Source of the DNA: Candidatus Riflebacteria bacterium HGW-Riflebacteria-1
GTDB taxonomy: Bacteria > Muiribacteriota > Ozemobacteria > Ozemobacterales > Ozemobacteraceae
Assembly: GCA_002839445.1 (NCBI GenBank)
Contig: PGYB01000009.1
Coordinates: 207,528-271,527, forward strand
Length of the DNA: 64,000 bases
Direction: 5' to 3'
Shown here: positions 56,189 to 63,481 of the stretch, piece by piece
Position numbering within the stretch: the stretch's first letter is position 1
Layout of the letters: every line of letters begins with the position of its first letter
Translations under genes and position numbers: made by a program
The notes under the pieces: generated by a model
The model's input: only the letters and a program-made list of their open reading frames with translations
What the model was told of the DNA's origin: nothing
Databases searched by the model: none

Positions 56189-56233
56189 ACCGAACGCCAG
56201 CCGTGAACCGCCAGTGCTTCTTGCGCGTTAGCG
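56189..56233. other. Lone attC-like half-site, low confidence
   Basis: ACCGAACGCCAG then CCGTGAACCGCC (56189-56212) resembles the left half of the short attC at 59840 (GGCGAACGCCGG then CGTGAACGGCC), and a GTTAGC core-like box follows at 56227. The centre is not clearly palindromic. It might be a fossil attC between groES2 and the AbgT gene, or chance. A 72-residue frame (TTG start, 56026-56244, minus) covers it and is probably not a gene. Confidence 0.3.
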
Positions 56234-56279
56234 ATTCTGCTCAATCGATTAAACTCGCGTTACTGTTGAATGACTTCTG

Positions 56280-57815
56280 TCATTTTGCCAGAAGCATGCT
56301 GATGCCGGGGCCTATCGGCAGGCCAGCGAAAAACCAGATAACAAGCAGCATTGTCCAGCCAATCAGAAAGGCCACAGAAAATGGCAGCATTACTGAAATC
56401 AAAGTACCAAGACCGATATCTTTTTCATATTTTTCAGCAAACGCGACTATGACGGCGAAATACGACATTAGGGGAGAAATGATATTTGTTACAGAATCGC
56501 CGATGCGGTATGCCAGCTGAGTAAATTCAGGTGAATAACCCAGCACCATGAACATTGGCACGAACACTGGCGCCATAATTGCCCATTTTGCCGAAGCTGA
56601 ACCAATGAAAAGGTTTATCAAAGCCGATACCAGAACAAAAGCAATTATCATCGGGATACCGGTAAGCCCGGTAGCACTTAAAATCCCGGCGCCTTTTACC
56701 GCAATGATTGTTCCCAGGTTGGTATAGGCAAAATATGCAACAAACTGACCGGCGACGAAAGCCAGAACAAGATAATCGCCCATTGTTCCCATTGATTTTC
56801 CAACTGCGTGGGCAACATCCTTGTCATTTTTAACAGAGCCGGTTTTGCAACCAAAGGCAAGGCCAGGAAAGAAGAAGAACAGTGCTATTATTGGAACCAG
56901 GCCATCCATAAAAGGTGAACGCCCTATTATCGCCTTGGTTTCAGGATGTCGAAGAACTCCAGATTCAGGCAGCACCATAATTGCAATCAGAGCAACAAAC
57001 ACCAGCGCAGTTATAACAGCATACTTAACACCTGCTTTTTCACCATCTGAAAGCTCTTCGATTTTCTCTTCGGCTTCGCCGGAATAATGACCAAGTCTTG
57101 GCTCAACTATTTTTTCTGTTACCCAGGTTCCGATAAGGGTTATTACAAAGGTAGAGGCAATCATGAAATACCAGTTGGCAGTCGGATCAACAACATATGA
57201 CGTATCGATAAACTTTGCCGCCTCAGTTGTAATACCGCCAAGAAGCGGATCAAGTGTTCCCACCAGAAGATTGGCGCTGAACCCGCCGCTTACCCCGGCA
57301 AAGGCAGCCGCCAGGCCGGCAAGCGGGTGACGACCAACGCTTAGAAATACAAGAGCTCCCAGCGGCACCAGAACGACATAGCCGGCATCTGAGGCAATGT
57401 TAGACATTATTCCGGCCAAAACAACCCCCATGGTGATCAGCCTTGAAGGCGTTTTGAGCACCATAAGCCTGAGCGCAGCCTTTATGAGACCTGTCCGCTC
57501 GGCAACTCCCACGCCCAGCATGGCAACAAGAACTGTTCCAAGCGGGGCAAATCCGGTAAAATTGGTTACCGCAGATGAAAAAATATGTCGGATGCCTGCG
57601 GCAGAAAGAAGGCTGACTGCTTCGACTGTTTTCTCGACGTTCTGCCCGGATGTGAAAGTGGCATTCAGACCATATCTGACGGCAATCTCAGATATCACAA
57701 CCACCAGCGCACTGAAGATTACAAAAATAGTGGCGGGGTGGGGGAGGCGATTGCCAAACTTTTCGATAAAATCAAGAATTTTCTGGGTTATGCCGTTTGT
57801 CGGGGTCTCTTGCAT
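56280..57815 (-). CDS. AbgT-family transporter
   Basis: A 511-residue inner-membrane protein with about 11-13 helices of the AbgT family (p-aminobenzoyl-glutamate transporter in E. coli; sulfonamide efflux in other members). Typical blocks are GNRLPHPATIFVIFSALVV, GVVLAGIMSNIASDAGYVVLVPLGAL (in part), and NLFIGSASAKWAIMAPVFVPM. It is a single gene and the last core-type gene before the mobile region. Substrate and direction of transport are not shown. Confidence 0.9.
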   Translation of the reverse strand: MQETPTNGITQKILDFIEKFGNRLPHPATIFVIFSALVVVISEIAVRYGLNATFTSGQNVEKTVEAVSLLSAAGIRHIFSSAVTNFTGFAPLGTVLVAMLGVGVAERTGLIKAALRLMVLKTPSRLITMGVVLAGIMSNIASDAGYVVLVPLGALVFLSVGRHPLAGLAAAFAGVSGGFSANLLVGTLDPLLGGITTEAAKFIDTSYVVDPTANWYFMIASTFVITLIGTWVTEKIVEPRLGHYSGEAEEKIEELSDGEKAGVKYAVITALVFVALIAIMVLPESGVLRHPETKAIIGRSPFMDGLVPIIALFFFFPGLAFGCKTGSVKNDKDVAHAVGKSMGTMGDYLVLAFVAGQFVAYFAYTNLGTIIAVKGAGILSATGLTGIPMIIAFVLVSALINLFIGSASAKWAIMAPVFVPMFMVLGYSPEFTQLAYRIGDSVTNIISPLMSYFAVIVAFAEKYEKDIGLGTLISVMLPFSVAFLIGWTMLLVIWFFAGLPIGPGISMLLAK

Positions 57816-57926
57816 TTGTGGTTTACCTTTTTATGAATTTCAGGGCTCAAGTGTAACCGATTAGCAGGCATCATGCAATTCTTTGCCGCACACAGAAGCG
57901 AAATGCAATAAGATCCTTATTCTTAG

Positions 57927-58160
57927 ATCCTGCTTAACATCTTTGTTCAATTCATTGCTCTTATGCTTGTTTCAAGCATCCACAAAGGTATGAAAGACGA
58001 AGGTCTTTACAAGAATTACTCAATGCAGAAACTGCTGGACGATCTTGATGTTATCGAGAGATACGACTTCCTCGGTAAAAAAGCTCATTTCAGCGAAATC
58101 ACAGGCAAGCAAAAAGCTCTCTATGAATGCTTCGGAGTTAAGACGCCGGGCATGCTATAA
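57927..58160 (+). pseudogene. C-terminal remnant of an IS1634-like transposase
   Basis: The frame from 57927 (just after a TAG) to 58160 reads NIFVQFIALMLVSSIHKGM, then a region with SMQKLLDDLDVIERYD, ending SEITGKQKALYECFGVKTPG. This resembles the last 75 residues of IS1634/IS4-superfamily transposases (the FIxFIAL...LL..LD.IE...EITKKQ pattern). The catalytic core and the rest of the element are missing, so it cannot transpose. It marks the border between the core chromosome and the accessory region. Confidence 0.65.
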
Positions 58161-58206
58161 TTTCCGGGAATCCAGGATGTTATACCGTCCACAAGAGGTT
58201 AACAGC

Positions 58207-58656
58207 TCACCACGGCCACGGGCCCACAAGACCCTCCGGAGTATCAATCGTAATCATAATGGCTAACCACCCAATAACGACTATTCCGAGCAAGGCAATA
58301 TTCAGAATCATGAGGAATCCTCTTGCCCAGCCCATGGAGGTATCCCCATTGCTTGCACTTGCCCTAGAGAATTCCAGGCATTTCAACCCCAATTTAATCG
58401 AGATCACAATGCATACTGCGACTATCAGCCATTTAAAGGGCGTCAAGGTCACAAATATCGGGAGCATTATCCTGGACGGCAGTGGGATCTCAACCTTCGA
58501 TCGCAAGAAAATATCTGTATACTTAGGAATGGTAATTAATAACAGTAATGCAAAGCTCACAAATAGAATACACAATGACCCCGTCAGTATACAGTCCAGC
58601 GAAAGACCTTTTCGAACAGCTACGTCTGAAGTTTGGGTTGTTTTCAATTTAACCAC
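58207..58656 (-). CDS. Small three-helix membrane protein, unknown
   Basis: A 149-residue protein with membrane segments near 22-43, 64-85 and 112-135. The phrase SKVEIPLPSRIMLPIF between the first two helices resembles the GspF/PilC pattern LPLPTRI, but the rest does not make a secretion protein. It reads in the same direction as the integron cassettes. It may be an old cassette, as a degenerate attC-like stretch lies to its right. The function is unknown. Confidence 0.5.
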   Translation of the reverse strand: MVKLKTTQTSDVAVRKGLSLDCILTGSLCILFVSFALLLLITIPKYTDIFLRSKVEIPLPSRIMLPIFVTLTPFKWLIVAVCIVISIKLGLKCLEFSRASASNGDTSMGWARGFLMILNIALLGIVVIGWLAIMITIDTPEGLVGPWPW

Positions 58657-59134
58657 AATGCGTTTTACCTATTTTGAAAATATTCGTTCAATGTTGCTTT
58701 TGAAATGAAAATTGGCCAGTCTTGGCTCTCATCCATTTAATCTCCACCTCTGCGATCATAACTGTCATTCAGCGCTTACGATCGTGCAAAAACAATAAAA
58801 GCATTTCCGTCACATCAAACAAGCGAAACAAACTTTACAACGAAAACAATCGTGTGTCCAAAAACAATCTTTCCCCCGCGTCACCCTGCCTACCGTTACG
58901 GATTTGTTTGGGTATTTTTGTCCTGGATTGTTGTCAGATTGTATTTTATTCTTAATTCTTAATTCTTTTTTTTGCTGTAACGTTTCGCTTATCGGCGCGG
59001 CCTGTCCGCGTCCGTTGCTGCGAATGGTTGTCATTGCATGGATTCCAATCCAACCCTTTTTTCTTCAGAGTTCACTATCCATTCGCCAGAAGAGTTCTCC
59101 TTATTTTAACTTCAGGTCTGAGTATACACATGAG
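58657..59134. other. Intergenic region with a possible degenerate attC
   Basis: About 480 bases between two minus-strand membrane-protein genes. No convincing gene is seen; frames here are short and lack ribosome sites. At 58975-59020 CTGTAAC ... GGCGCGGCCTGTCCGCGTCC ... GTTGCTG shares GGCCT..TCCGCGTC with the short attC at 59840 and has AAC and GTT cores at both ends, but its cores do not match those of the flanking cassette. It may be a decayed attC. Confidence 0.35.
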
Positions 59135-59683
59135 TCAATCGACAAGATGGATTTTCCATTTCCTTTCGAAACTCGAATATTCCATACCTCCGAACATGAA
59201 CACTGATGGATTGCGATAATACAAGGAAAAGGATTCGGTCCCGACTTGATAGCAATTGTTGGGATCGAAAAATCTGGGGATAGTTGCTTCAGATGCAATG
59301 ATCGTCGAAATCGACACAGGCCAGATTCCATGATCTTTTTTGTATTGATCTAATTTTTCTGCTAATTGCTCACAGAACTTCTGGGTGATAGCTGCTTCTC
59401 GATCATTTATCAATTTGCTGAGGGGAAGGGAGATGCCCATGCTTCCACTAAACAAGCCCATGGTGAAAAAAAACATGGCGATTCCGGCAAGAATTTCGTG
59501 GTGCCATCGATGGTTCAAAAGCCAGAAAAGCCCACTCGCCAATAAAAGGGGAATCGTGCAATAATAAACGGCTGTAATCGCAAACAAAATCACGCCCCAG
59601 TTTCCCCATCCCATGGCGAATGCCATGGGAATTCCAGCGAGCAGACCCGTGATAATCGCGTAAATCAAAAAATGCTTTGACAT
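59135..59683 (-). CDS. Membrane protein with C-terminal globular domain, unknown
   Basis: A 182-residue protein with three hydrophobic segments (about 6-25, 29-53, 63-85) and a C-terminal domain (about 95-182) containing KLDQYKKDHGIWPVSISTI and ending FERKWKIHLVD. That ending has the look of small cassette-encoded envelope proteins. It lies directly left of the first recognisable attC and could be the most distal cassette of the array. The family is unknown. Confidence 0.55.
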   Translation of the reverse strand: MSKHFLIYAIITGLLAGIPMAFAMGWGNWGVILFAITAVYYCTIPLLLASGLFWLLNHRWHHEILAGIAMFFFTMGLFSGSMGISLPLSKLINDREAAITQKFCEQLAEKLDQYKKDHGIWPVSISTIIASEATIPRFFDPNNCYQVGTESFSLYYRNPSVFMFGGMEYSSFERKWKIHLVD

Positions 59684-59839
59684 TTGTTTCTCCGAAAAAA
59701 ACGATTTATTAACTCAAAAACAAACCCATATTTTTCTCCGGTTGTGCAACCATCCGTCCGAGAAAAAGCCAGTCCCCTGATTGCCCATCCATGATTCTTT
59801 GTCCTAAACTTACGAGCTTGCCATTCGACTTTGGAACGG

Positions 59840-59892
59840 GGCGAACGCCGGCGTGAACGGCCTCATTTTCCGCGTCGACGCTCTGGTTATGC
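59840..59892 (-). other. attC 1 (short)
   Basis: A 53-bp site with outer cores GGCGAAC (59840-59846) and GTTATGC (59886-59892). It shares the inner block TCATTTTCCGCGTCGACGC with the long sites but lacks their palindromic centre. The GTTATGC core matches GCATAAC of attC 2, as required for the cassette between them. Confidence 0.8.
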
Positions 59893-60147
59893 AGCTATTT
59901 CTAGACTAACGTCCCAACCTGGGAAGACTAAGACTGCCGGATGGCATTTCAATGCCCTGGCTAATGTTTTGGCTCTCTCAACACCTAAGTTAATCTTATC
60001 ATGCTCAATAGCTGAAAGGGTTGATTGAGGTATGCCAGTTAGCAGGGACAATTCGTTTTGGCTTAATTCTTGTAACTCACGAATTATTCTTACCGATTCG
60101 CCAACAGATACCTCTGTCCTTTTTTTTGCCTCTATATAGTCTTTCAT
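59887..60147 (-). CDS. higA: XRE-family antitoxin of a HigBA-like module, cassette 1
   Basis: An 86-residue DNA-binding antitoxin with an XRE helix-turn-helix (about 20-75: ELSQNELSLLTGIPQSTLSAIE in part). It neutralises the adjacent toxin and represses the operon. The start at 60147 has GGAGG seven bases upstream and lies one base after the toxin stop. The TAA stop is formed by the attC 1 core (GCATAAC). The toxin-before-antitoxin order is that of HigBA. It resembles the second HigA in cassette 5 but is clearly diverged. Confidence 0.88.
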   Translation of the reverse strand: MKDYIEAKKRTEVSVGESVRIIRELQELSQNELSLLTGIPQSTLSAIEHDKINLGVERAKTLARALKCHPAVLVFPGWDVSLEIAA

Positions 60148-60148
60148 T

Positions 60149-60430
60149 TTATTTCCTCCGATAATCATGGGCCGTTACCTTCATAACTTTTACAAAAAAT
60201 TGTTCGTTTTCAATTTTGTAAATGATGCGATACTGAATATTCAGACGGGATGAACGGTACCCTTTCCATTCACAGTGCAATGGTTCGTCCTTAAATCCTT
60301 TGATCTGCTTTAGACCAATAGGGCCTGAAATTGCTACTATATCTTTCCACTTCTCATATCGCCTAAGGATTTCTATAGCTAGCAACTCAATTTCTTTTAA
60401 TACGCTTTTGTGCTCATATATTTTCCACAT
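60149..60430 (-). CDS. higB: RelE/HigB-like toxin, cassette 1
   Basis: A 93-residue RelE/ParE-superfamily toxin, expected to cleave mRNA on the ribosome. Typical blocks are YRSSRLNIQYRIIYKIEN and the C-terminal VMKVTAHDY, with the basic and His/Tyr residues expected for this family. It precedes its antitoxin. It is homologous to the cassette 5 toxin (shared MW.I.EHK start, SSRLN.(H/Q)YR, and ending pattern). Confidence 0.87.
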   Translation of the reverse strand: MWKIYEHKSVLKEIELLAIEILRRYEKWKDIVAISGPIGLKQIKGFKDEPLHCEWKGYRSSRLNIQYRIIYKIENEQFFVKVMKVTAHDYRRK

Positions 60431-60467
60431 ACCAATTATAGTATATATATTGTATATGGTATGTCAA
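60429..60467 (-). promoter_or_regulatory. Promoter and palindromic operator of cassette 1 TA module
   Basis: On the minus strand TTGACA (60467-60462) is followed after 16 bases by TATACT, with TATAAT slightly further on. The inverted repeat ATACCA ... TGGTAT (60429-60462), A/T-rich inside, covers the promoter and touches the toxin start codon, as expected for HigA autoregulation. Confidence 0.75.
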
Positions 60468-60476
60468 GTGTTTGCT

Positions 60477-60578
60477 GCATAACGCCAGTCGTGACCAGAA
60501 AAACGAGACGGGCGCGGGTGTTGCGCAAGCAAGACCCGTGATCCGGCCGATTTTTCCGCGTCAACGCGATTGTTGGGC
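60477..60578 (-). other. attC 2
   Basis: A 102-bp site with outer cores GCATAAC (60477-60483) and GTTGGGC (60572-60578), inner boxes GCCAGTCGTGACC and CCGCGTCAACGCG, and centre CGGGTGTTGCGCAAGCAAGACCCG-type palindrome at 60515-60538. The hydrolase coding end runs into it. Confidence 0.9.
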
Positions 60579-61526
60579 ATTTTCTTTATTTACCCATGAG
60601 GATAAAGTAGTTAAAAAGTCTTCTCTGTGTGAAGTGCCATTTGGTTCTTTCAACGTATGGTCACAATTCTTGAAAACTCTTAGTGAAAGATTGTCTTTAC
60701 CATTCTTTACAAATTCCTTTTCTATTAAAAAGACAGATTCAATTGGCACCATTGAGTCGTTTTCACCAAAGCCAATTAAAATAGGAATTTTCAAAGATAA
60801 AAAAAGTGGAAGTGGATGGAATTGAAAACTGGACGACCAATACTTATAGGTCTGTCCAAACATTTGATCTTCGAGACTTTCTGGATTATTTTGAACCTTC
60901 AATACTTCATTCTCAAGACTTTTTTGGTCATCTTTGAAAATCAATTTCAACTCATCAAATTGGTTTAGGCCACCGGAACCAACTATTGCAAGATGAGTGA
61001 TAGATGAGAACCGATTGGCGAGTGAGACCGCAATGCCTCCTCCTTCAGAGATGCCCAATAAAATTATTCTTCTATACCTATTCTTTCGAGTTTGGATAGT
61101 TCTATCAAAAAACTCAATATGGTCTGTGAGTCTGGCTTGGAAAAAATTGTTTTTTTTAAATTCCATACTTTCTGCAGAAATCCCAAGCTCTCGATCAGAA
61201 ACAAAACGCTTTTGCAGAGAAAATACGTCAAATCCGCCTGGAAGAGGTGATAGATAATATCTTATGTAGTTTTTCAAACTAACACGCTCTGAACCACCAA
61301 TAAAAATTAGGGCATTTTCAGATTTTGTCTTTTCGTCGGTTGAATAGTAATAGAAATTTCCTTTATGACCATCGGAAAATTTAAAAGTATAGTTCTCAAT
61401 AGACATTAACAAGCTGTATGAAAGCATTCTAAAGGTTTCGCTTTTTAAATAACCAAGGATAGATAAAATAAAAATAGAAATAAATATGATTATTAATGCT
61501 TTTCTCTTGGAAAAAATTGCTCGCAT
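60561..61526 (-). CDS. Membrane-anchored alpha/beta hydrolase, cassette 2
   Basis: A 321-residue protein with an N-terminal membrane anchor (about 9-28) and an alpha/beta-hydrolase domain. The nucleophile elbow is GISEGGG (Ser160), the acid is probably Asp257 (GFGENDSMVP) and the base His290 (NCDHTL), in the right order and spacing. The substrate is unknown. The last residues NAQQSR are encoded by attC 2, a mark of cassette genes. There are only 34 bases between the cassette start and the ATG, with a ribosome site (GGAG) but no promoter, so expression probably comes from the neighbouring cassette upstream. Confidence 0.83.
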   Translation of the reverse strand: MRAIFSKRKALIIIFISIFILSILGYLKSETFRMLSYSLLMSIENYTFKFSDGHKGNFYYYSTDEKTKSENALIFIGGSERVSLKNYIRYYLSPLPGGFDVFSLQKRFVSDRELGISAESMEFKKNNFFQARLTDHIEFFDRTIQTRKNRYRRIILLGISEGGGIAVSLANRFSSITHLAIVGSGGLNQFDELKLIFKDDQKSLENEVLKVQNNPESLEDQMFGQTYKYWSSSFQFHPLPLFLSLKIPILIGFGENDSMVPIESVFLIEKEFVKNGKDNLSLRVFKNCDHTLKEPNGTSHREDFLTTLSSWVNKENAQQSR

Positions 61527-61554
61527 CAAAAAAGCTCCGGATTAGTTTTTATTT

Positions 61555-61656
61555 GCCCAACGCCAGTCGTGACCGGAAAAACGAGACGGGCGCGGGTGTT
61601 GCGCAAGCAAGACCCGTGATCCGGCCTCATTTTCCGCGTCGACGCATTGGTTATTT
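61555..61656 (-). other. attC 3
   Basis: A 102-bp site with outer cores GCCCAAC (61555-61561) and GTTATTT (61650-61656) and the conserved palindromic centre. GCCCAAC is the exact complement of the GTTGGGC core of attC 2. Confidence 0.9.
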
Positions 61657-62009
61657 GCTTTTTTTATTTCTATTCTTGGCTTTATTCTTTGATTCATCTT
61701 CTGTCAGTCGTTGTTTCCAGTAATAAGGTTTCTGGTGAGAATGAGCAACAGCAATGATCGTGATCTCATTTTCTTTAGTAAGGTAAACAACGCTGAAAGG
61801 GAAACAACGCTGAAAGGGAAACGATGTGTCAAACAACGGCGAGTGCGGGAGGAAAAATGAGTCCAAGCCTCTGGATAAGCTTGAATTCGTTTTATTGTCG
61901 CATACACTTCTTCTAGAAAATCGTAGCCAAGGCCGGCTTCACATTCCTCATAATAATCAACGGCTCTGTTTAATTCTTCGCGTGCCGATGTATGAAAAAC
62001 AAAATTCAC
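61651..62009 (-). pseudogene. ParE/RelE-type toxin, frameshifted by a 17-bp duplication, cassette 3
   Basis: The frame from 62009 (GTG start) follows a normal ParE (FHTSAREELNRAVDYYEE, then RRCLTHRFPFSVV) and then shifts, ending as a 101-residue product with a scrambled tail. The lost C-terminus (YLTKENEITIIAVAHSHQKP, then YYWKQRL) is found in the next frame, ending at 61651. Removing one copy of the 17-bp repeat at 61785-61818 leaves 342 bases, an intact 113-residue ParE whose TAA stop lies in the attC 3 core, as in neighbouring cassettes. The present toxin lacks its conserved end and is probably inactive. The GTG overlaps the antitoxin TGA. Confidence 0.9.
61785..61818. repeat. Perfect 17-bp tandem duplication inside the ParE toxin gene
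   Basis: AAACAACGCTGAAAGGG at 61785-61801 is followed immediately by an identical copy at 61802-61818. 17 is not a multiple of three, so it shifts the reading frame. The first four bases of a third copy follow. Confidence 0.97.
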
Positions 62010-62239
62010 TTTTTGAGTCGCTTTCTAATCTCTCGAAAAACCTGCTCACCTGGAATTGTCTGAACTTTTCCGGATTCAAGCTCATCAATTCTTCGTTCTG
62101 ATTCTTCCGCCCACGCCTTGTCAACTTCTTCTTTGCTGGGTGCATTAAGGCTTTTTAAAAGCTTATCAACCAGGTAAATCCGATCTTCGCACGGCAAAGA
62201 AAGTAGCTTGTCCGCCAATTTGGTAGTTGCTGCTGTCAT
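62006..62239 (-). CDS. Antitoxin of the addiction-module component family (PF09720-like), cassette 3
   Basis: A 77-residue antitoxin of the type that partners ParE toxins (KLLSLPCEDRIYLVDKLLKSL, then KAWAEESERRIDELESGKV, in part). It precedes the toxin, and its stop overlaps the toxin start (GTGA), so translation is coupled. The start at 62239 has AAGGAG six bases upstream; the longer frame from 62263 begins inside the promoter. The antitoxin is intact although its toxin is broken. Confidence 0.85.
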   Translation of the reverse strand: MTAATTKLADKLLSLPCEDRIYLVDKLLKSLNAPSKEEVDKAWAEESERRIDELESGKVQTIPGEQVFREIRKRLKK

Positions 62240-62261
62240 AGAAGTCTCCTTATACCCTCTC

Positions 62262-62290
62262 ATTGTAGATCAAATTTTGTTTTTGAGCAA
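62262..62290 (-). promoter_or_regulatory. Promoter of cassette 3 TA module
   Basis: On the minus strand TTGCTC (62290-62285), a 17-base spacer and TACAAT (62267-62262). Confidence 0.7.
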
Positions 62291-62308
62291 TTCCATGTTT
62301 TTTTTTGC

Positions 62309-62409
62309 AGATAACGCCAGTCGTGACCGGAAAAACGAGACGGGCGCGGGTGTTGCGTAAGCAAGACCCGTTGTGGCGGTCATTTTCCGCGTCGACGCGA
62401 TTGTTACGC
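62309..62409 (-). other. attC 4
   Basis: A 101-bp site with outer cores AGATAAC (62309-62315) and GTTACGC (62403-62409) and the conserved palindromic centre with one change (GTAAGC). Beyond the palindrome it reads TTGTGGCGGTCATTTTCC where other sites have TGATCCGGCC. Confidence 0.88.
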
Positions 62410-62676
62410 GGCTTTCTTTTTGCTTTCTTCTAGTTTTTCGGACAGCAAAATCTTAATCAATGACTGGTAAGGGACGTCTTTTTTGTTTGCCATTACTTTT
62501 ATTTCGTTCAGCATGCTTTCTGGCAAACGAATAGAAATGGTTTTCGAGGAAGGCTTCAAGTTAGGAAAAACCACTTTCTCTGCATCTGACCAATCAAAAT
62601 AATCACAGGAATCGTGGGTAAGCCAGAATTCTCGTTCTTCTTGTTCGTTCTTAAAGTTTGGAAGTTTTTTCTTCAT
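62404..62676 (-). CDS. BrnA/CopG-type antitoxin, cassette 4
   Basis: A 90-residue antitoxin: an N-terminal region binds the toxin and a C-terminal ribbon-helix-helix domain binds DNA (SKTISIRLPESMLNEIKVMA, then DVPYQSLIKILLSEKL). The block REFWLTHDSCDYFDWSDAEK and the FPNLKPS stretch are typical of CopG-like antitoxins of BrnT partners. The start at 62676 is preferred because of GGGAG ten bases upstream; it overlaps the toxin end by 26 bases. The TAA stop is formed by the attC 4 core (GCGTAAC). Confidence 0.82.
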   Translation of the reverse strand: MKKKLPNFKNEQEEREFWLTHDSCDYFDWSDAEKVVFPNLKPSSKTISIRLPESMLNEIKVMANKKDVPYQSLIKILLSEKLEESKKKAA

Positions 62677-62983
62677 GTCTTTCATACTCCCTGAATTCAC
62701 TTTTGGTCATATCTCTTGCTGAAATGACCCGGATCATTCTTTTTCTGAGGGTGAATGCAACAAACAAATATCTATCTTGGTCAGTCTTGCCGAAGGCCAT
62801 AAATTGTTTTTCAGACAGAGAATGTTCTCGGTCAAATTTAATAAAAGGCTCATTCAAAAAAACAGCTTCACATTCAACTTGCGAAACACGATGACTAGAC
62901 CAATTTTTGACTTCATTACCATCGTCCCAGTCAAAGCCAAGACAATTTCGAATCAAATCGAAAACATTCATTAACCTTCCCAT
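62651..62983 (-). CDS. brnT: BrnT-family toxin, cassette 4
   Basis: A 110-residue ribonuclease-type toxin of the BrnT family. The family pattern is clear: FDWDDGNEVKNWSSHRVS near the N-terminus, then EAVFLNEPFIKFDREHSLSE (in part), and the C-terminal LRKRMIRVISARDMTKSE. The start at 62983 has GAGG eight bases upstream. It precedes its antitoxin, in the usual brnTA order. Confidence 0.87.
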   Translation of the reverse strand: MGRLMNVFDLIRNCLGFDWDDGNEVKNWSSHRVSQVECEAVFLNEPFIKFDREHSLSEKQFMAFGKTDQDRYLFVAFTLRKRMIRVISARDMTKSEFREYERHEEKTSKL

Positions 62984-63001
62984 TAGTTTAACCTCAAACA
63001 A

Positions 63002-63030
63002 AGTATATTTTTTTCATATACGGTTGTCAA
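63002..63030 (-). promoter_or_regulatory. Promoter of cassette 4 TA module
   Basis: On the minus strand TTGACA (63030-63025), a 17-base spacer and TATACT (63007-63002), almost a perfect sigma-70 promoter. It lies just inside the cassette start. Confidence 0.82.
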
Positions 63031-63050
63031 TGGTTTTTATTTCATTTCTC

Positions 63051-63152
63051 GCGTAACGCCAGTCATGACCGGAAATAAGAGACGGGCGCGGGTGTTGCGC
63101 AAGCAAGACCCGTGATCCGGCCGGTTTTTCCGCGTCGGCGCGATTGTTCTGC
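63051..63152 (-). other. attC 5
   Basis: A 102-bp site with outer cores GCGTAAC (63051-63057) and GTTCTGC (63146-63152) and the conserved palindromic centre. GCGTAAC is the exact complement of the GTTACGC core of attC 4. Confidence 0.9.
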
Positions 63153-63203
63153 CTCTTCAATTTATTATAATCACTCGTTCCACAGGTGAATCAACTGATT
63201 ATC

Positions 63204-63473
63204 CTATGCCACTTTTTGTATATATTCAGCTTCATATTCTGGAAACATGATTATTGCTGGGTGAATACCAAAGGCGTGTGCCAGACTCTCAGCTCTTTTT
63301 TTTCCGATTTCAACCTTGTCATTTTCGAGCATACTAATGTTTTTGGCATTAATGCCTGATCTTTTTGCTAATTCTTCCTGAGTCCAACCCATGAGGTCAC
63401 GTAACATCCTGATAGTTTCACCAGTTGAGACTGAGATTTTAGGAGTGGCCGGCAGGAATTCATTCTTCTTCAT
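63204..63473 (-). CDS. higA: XRE-family antitoxin of a HigBA-like module, cassette 5
   Basis: An 89-residue antitoxin with an XRE helix-turn-helix (about 20-75: MGWTQEELAKRSGINAKNIS). It lies eight bases after the toxin, with AGGAG before its ATG. Unlike in three of the other cassettes, its stop lies about 50 bases before the attC. It is homologous to the cassette 1 antitoxin (shared SVSxGExIRxxR and HPAxxxFP blocks). Confidence 0.88.
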   Translation of the reverse strand: MKKNEFLPATPKISVSTGETIRMLRDLMGWTQEELAKRSGINAKNISMLENDKVEIGKKRAESLAHAFGIHPAIIMFPEYEAEYIQKVA

Positions 63474-63481
63474 AATATCTC

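Noticed and set aside
56026..56244. 72-residue minus-strand frame as a gene
   Set aside because: TTG start without ribosome site, composition unlike the neighbours, and it overlaps the attC-like half-site.
58722..58955. 77-residue plus-strand frame as a cassette gene
   Set aside because: Wrong strand for the array, no ribosome site, no family likeness.
61704..62009. 101-residue ParE product as an intact toxin
   Set aside because: Its last 20-odd residues are a frameshifted tail; the conserved C-terminus is in another frame after the 17-bp duplication.
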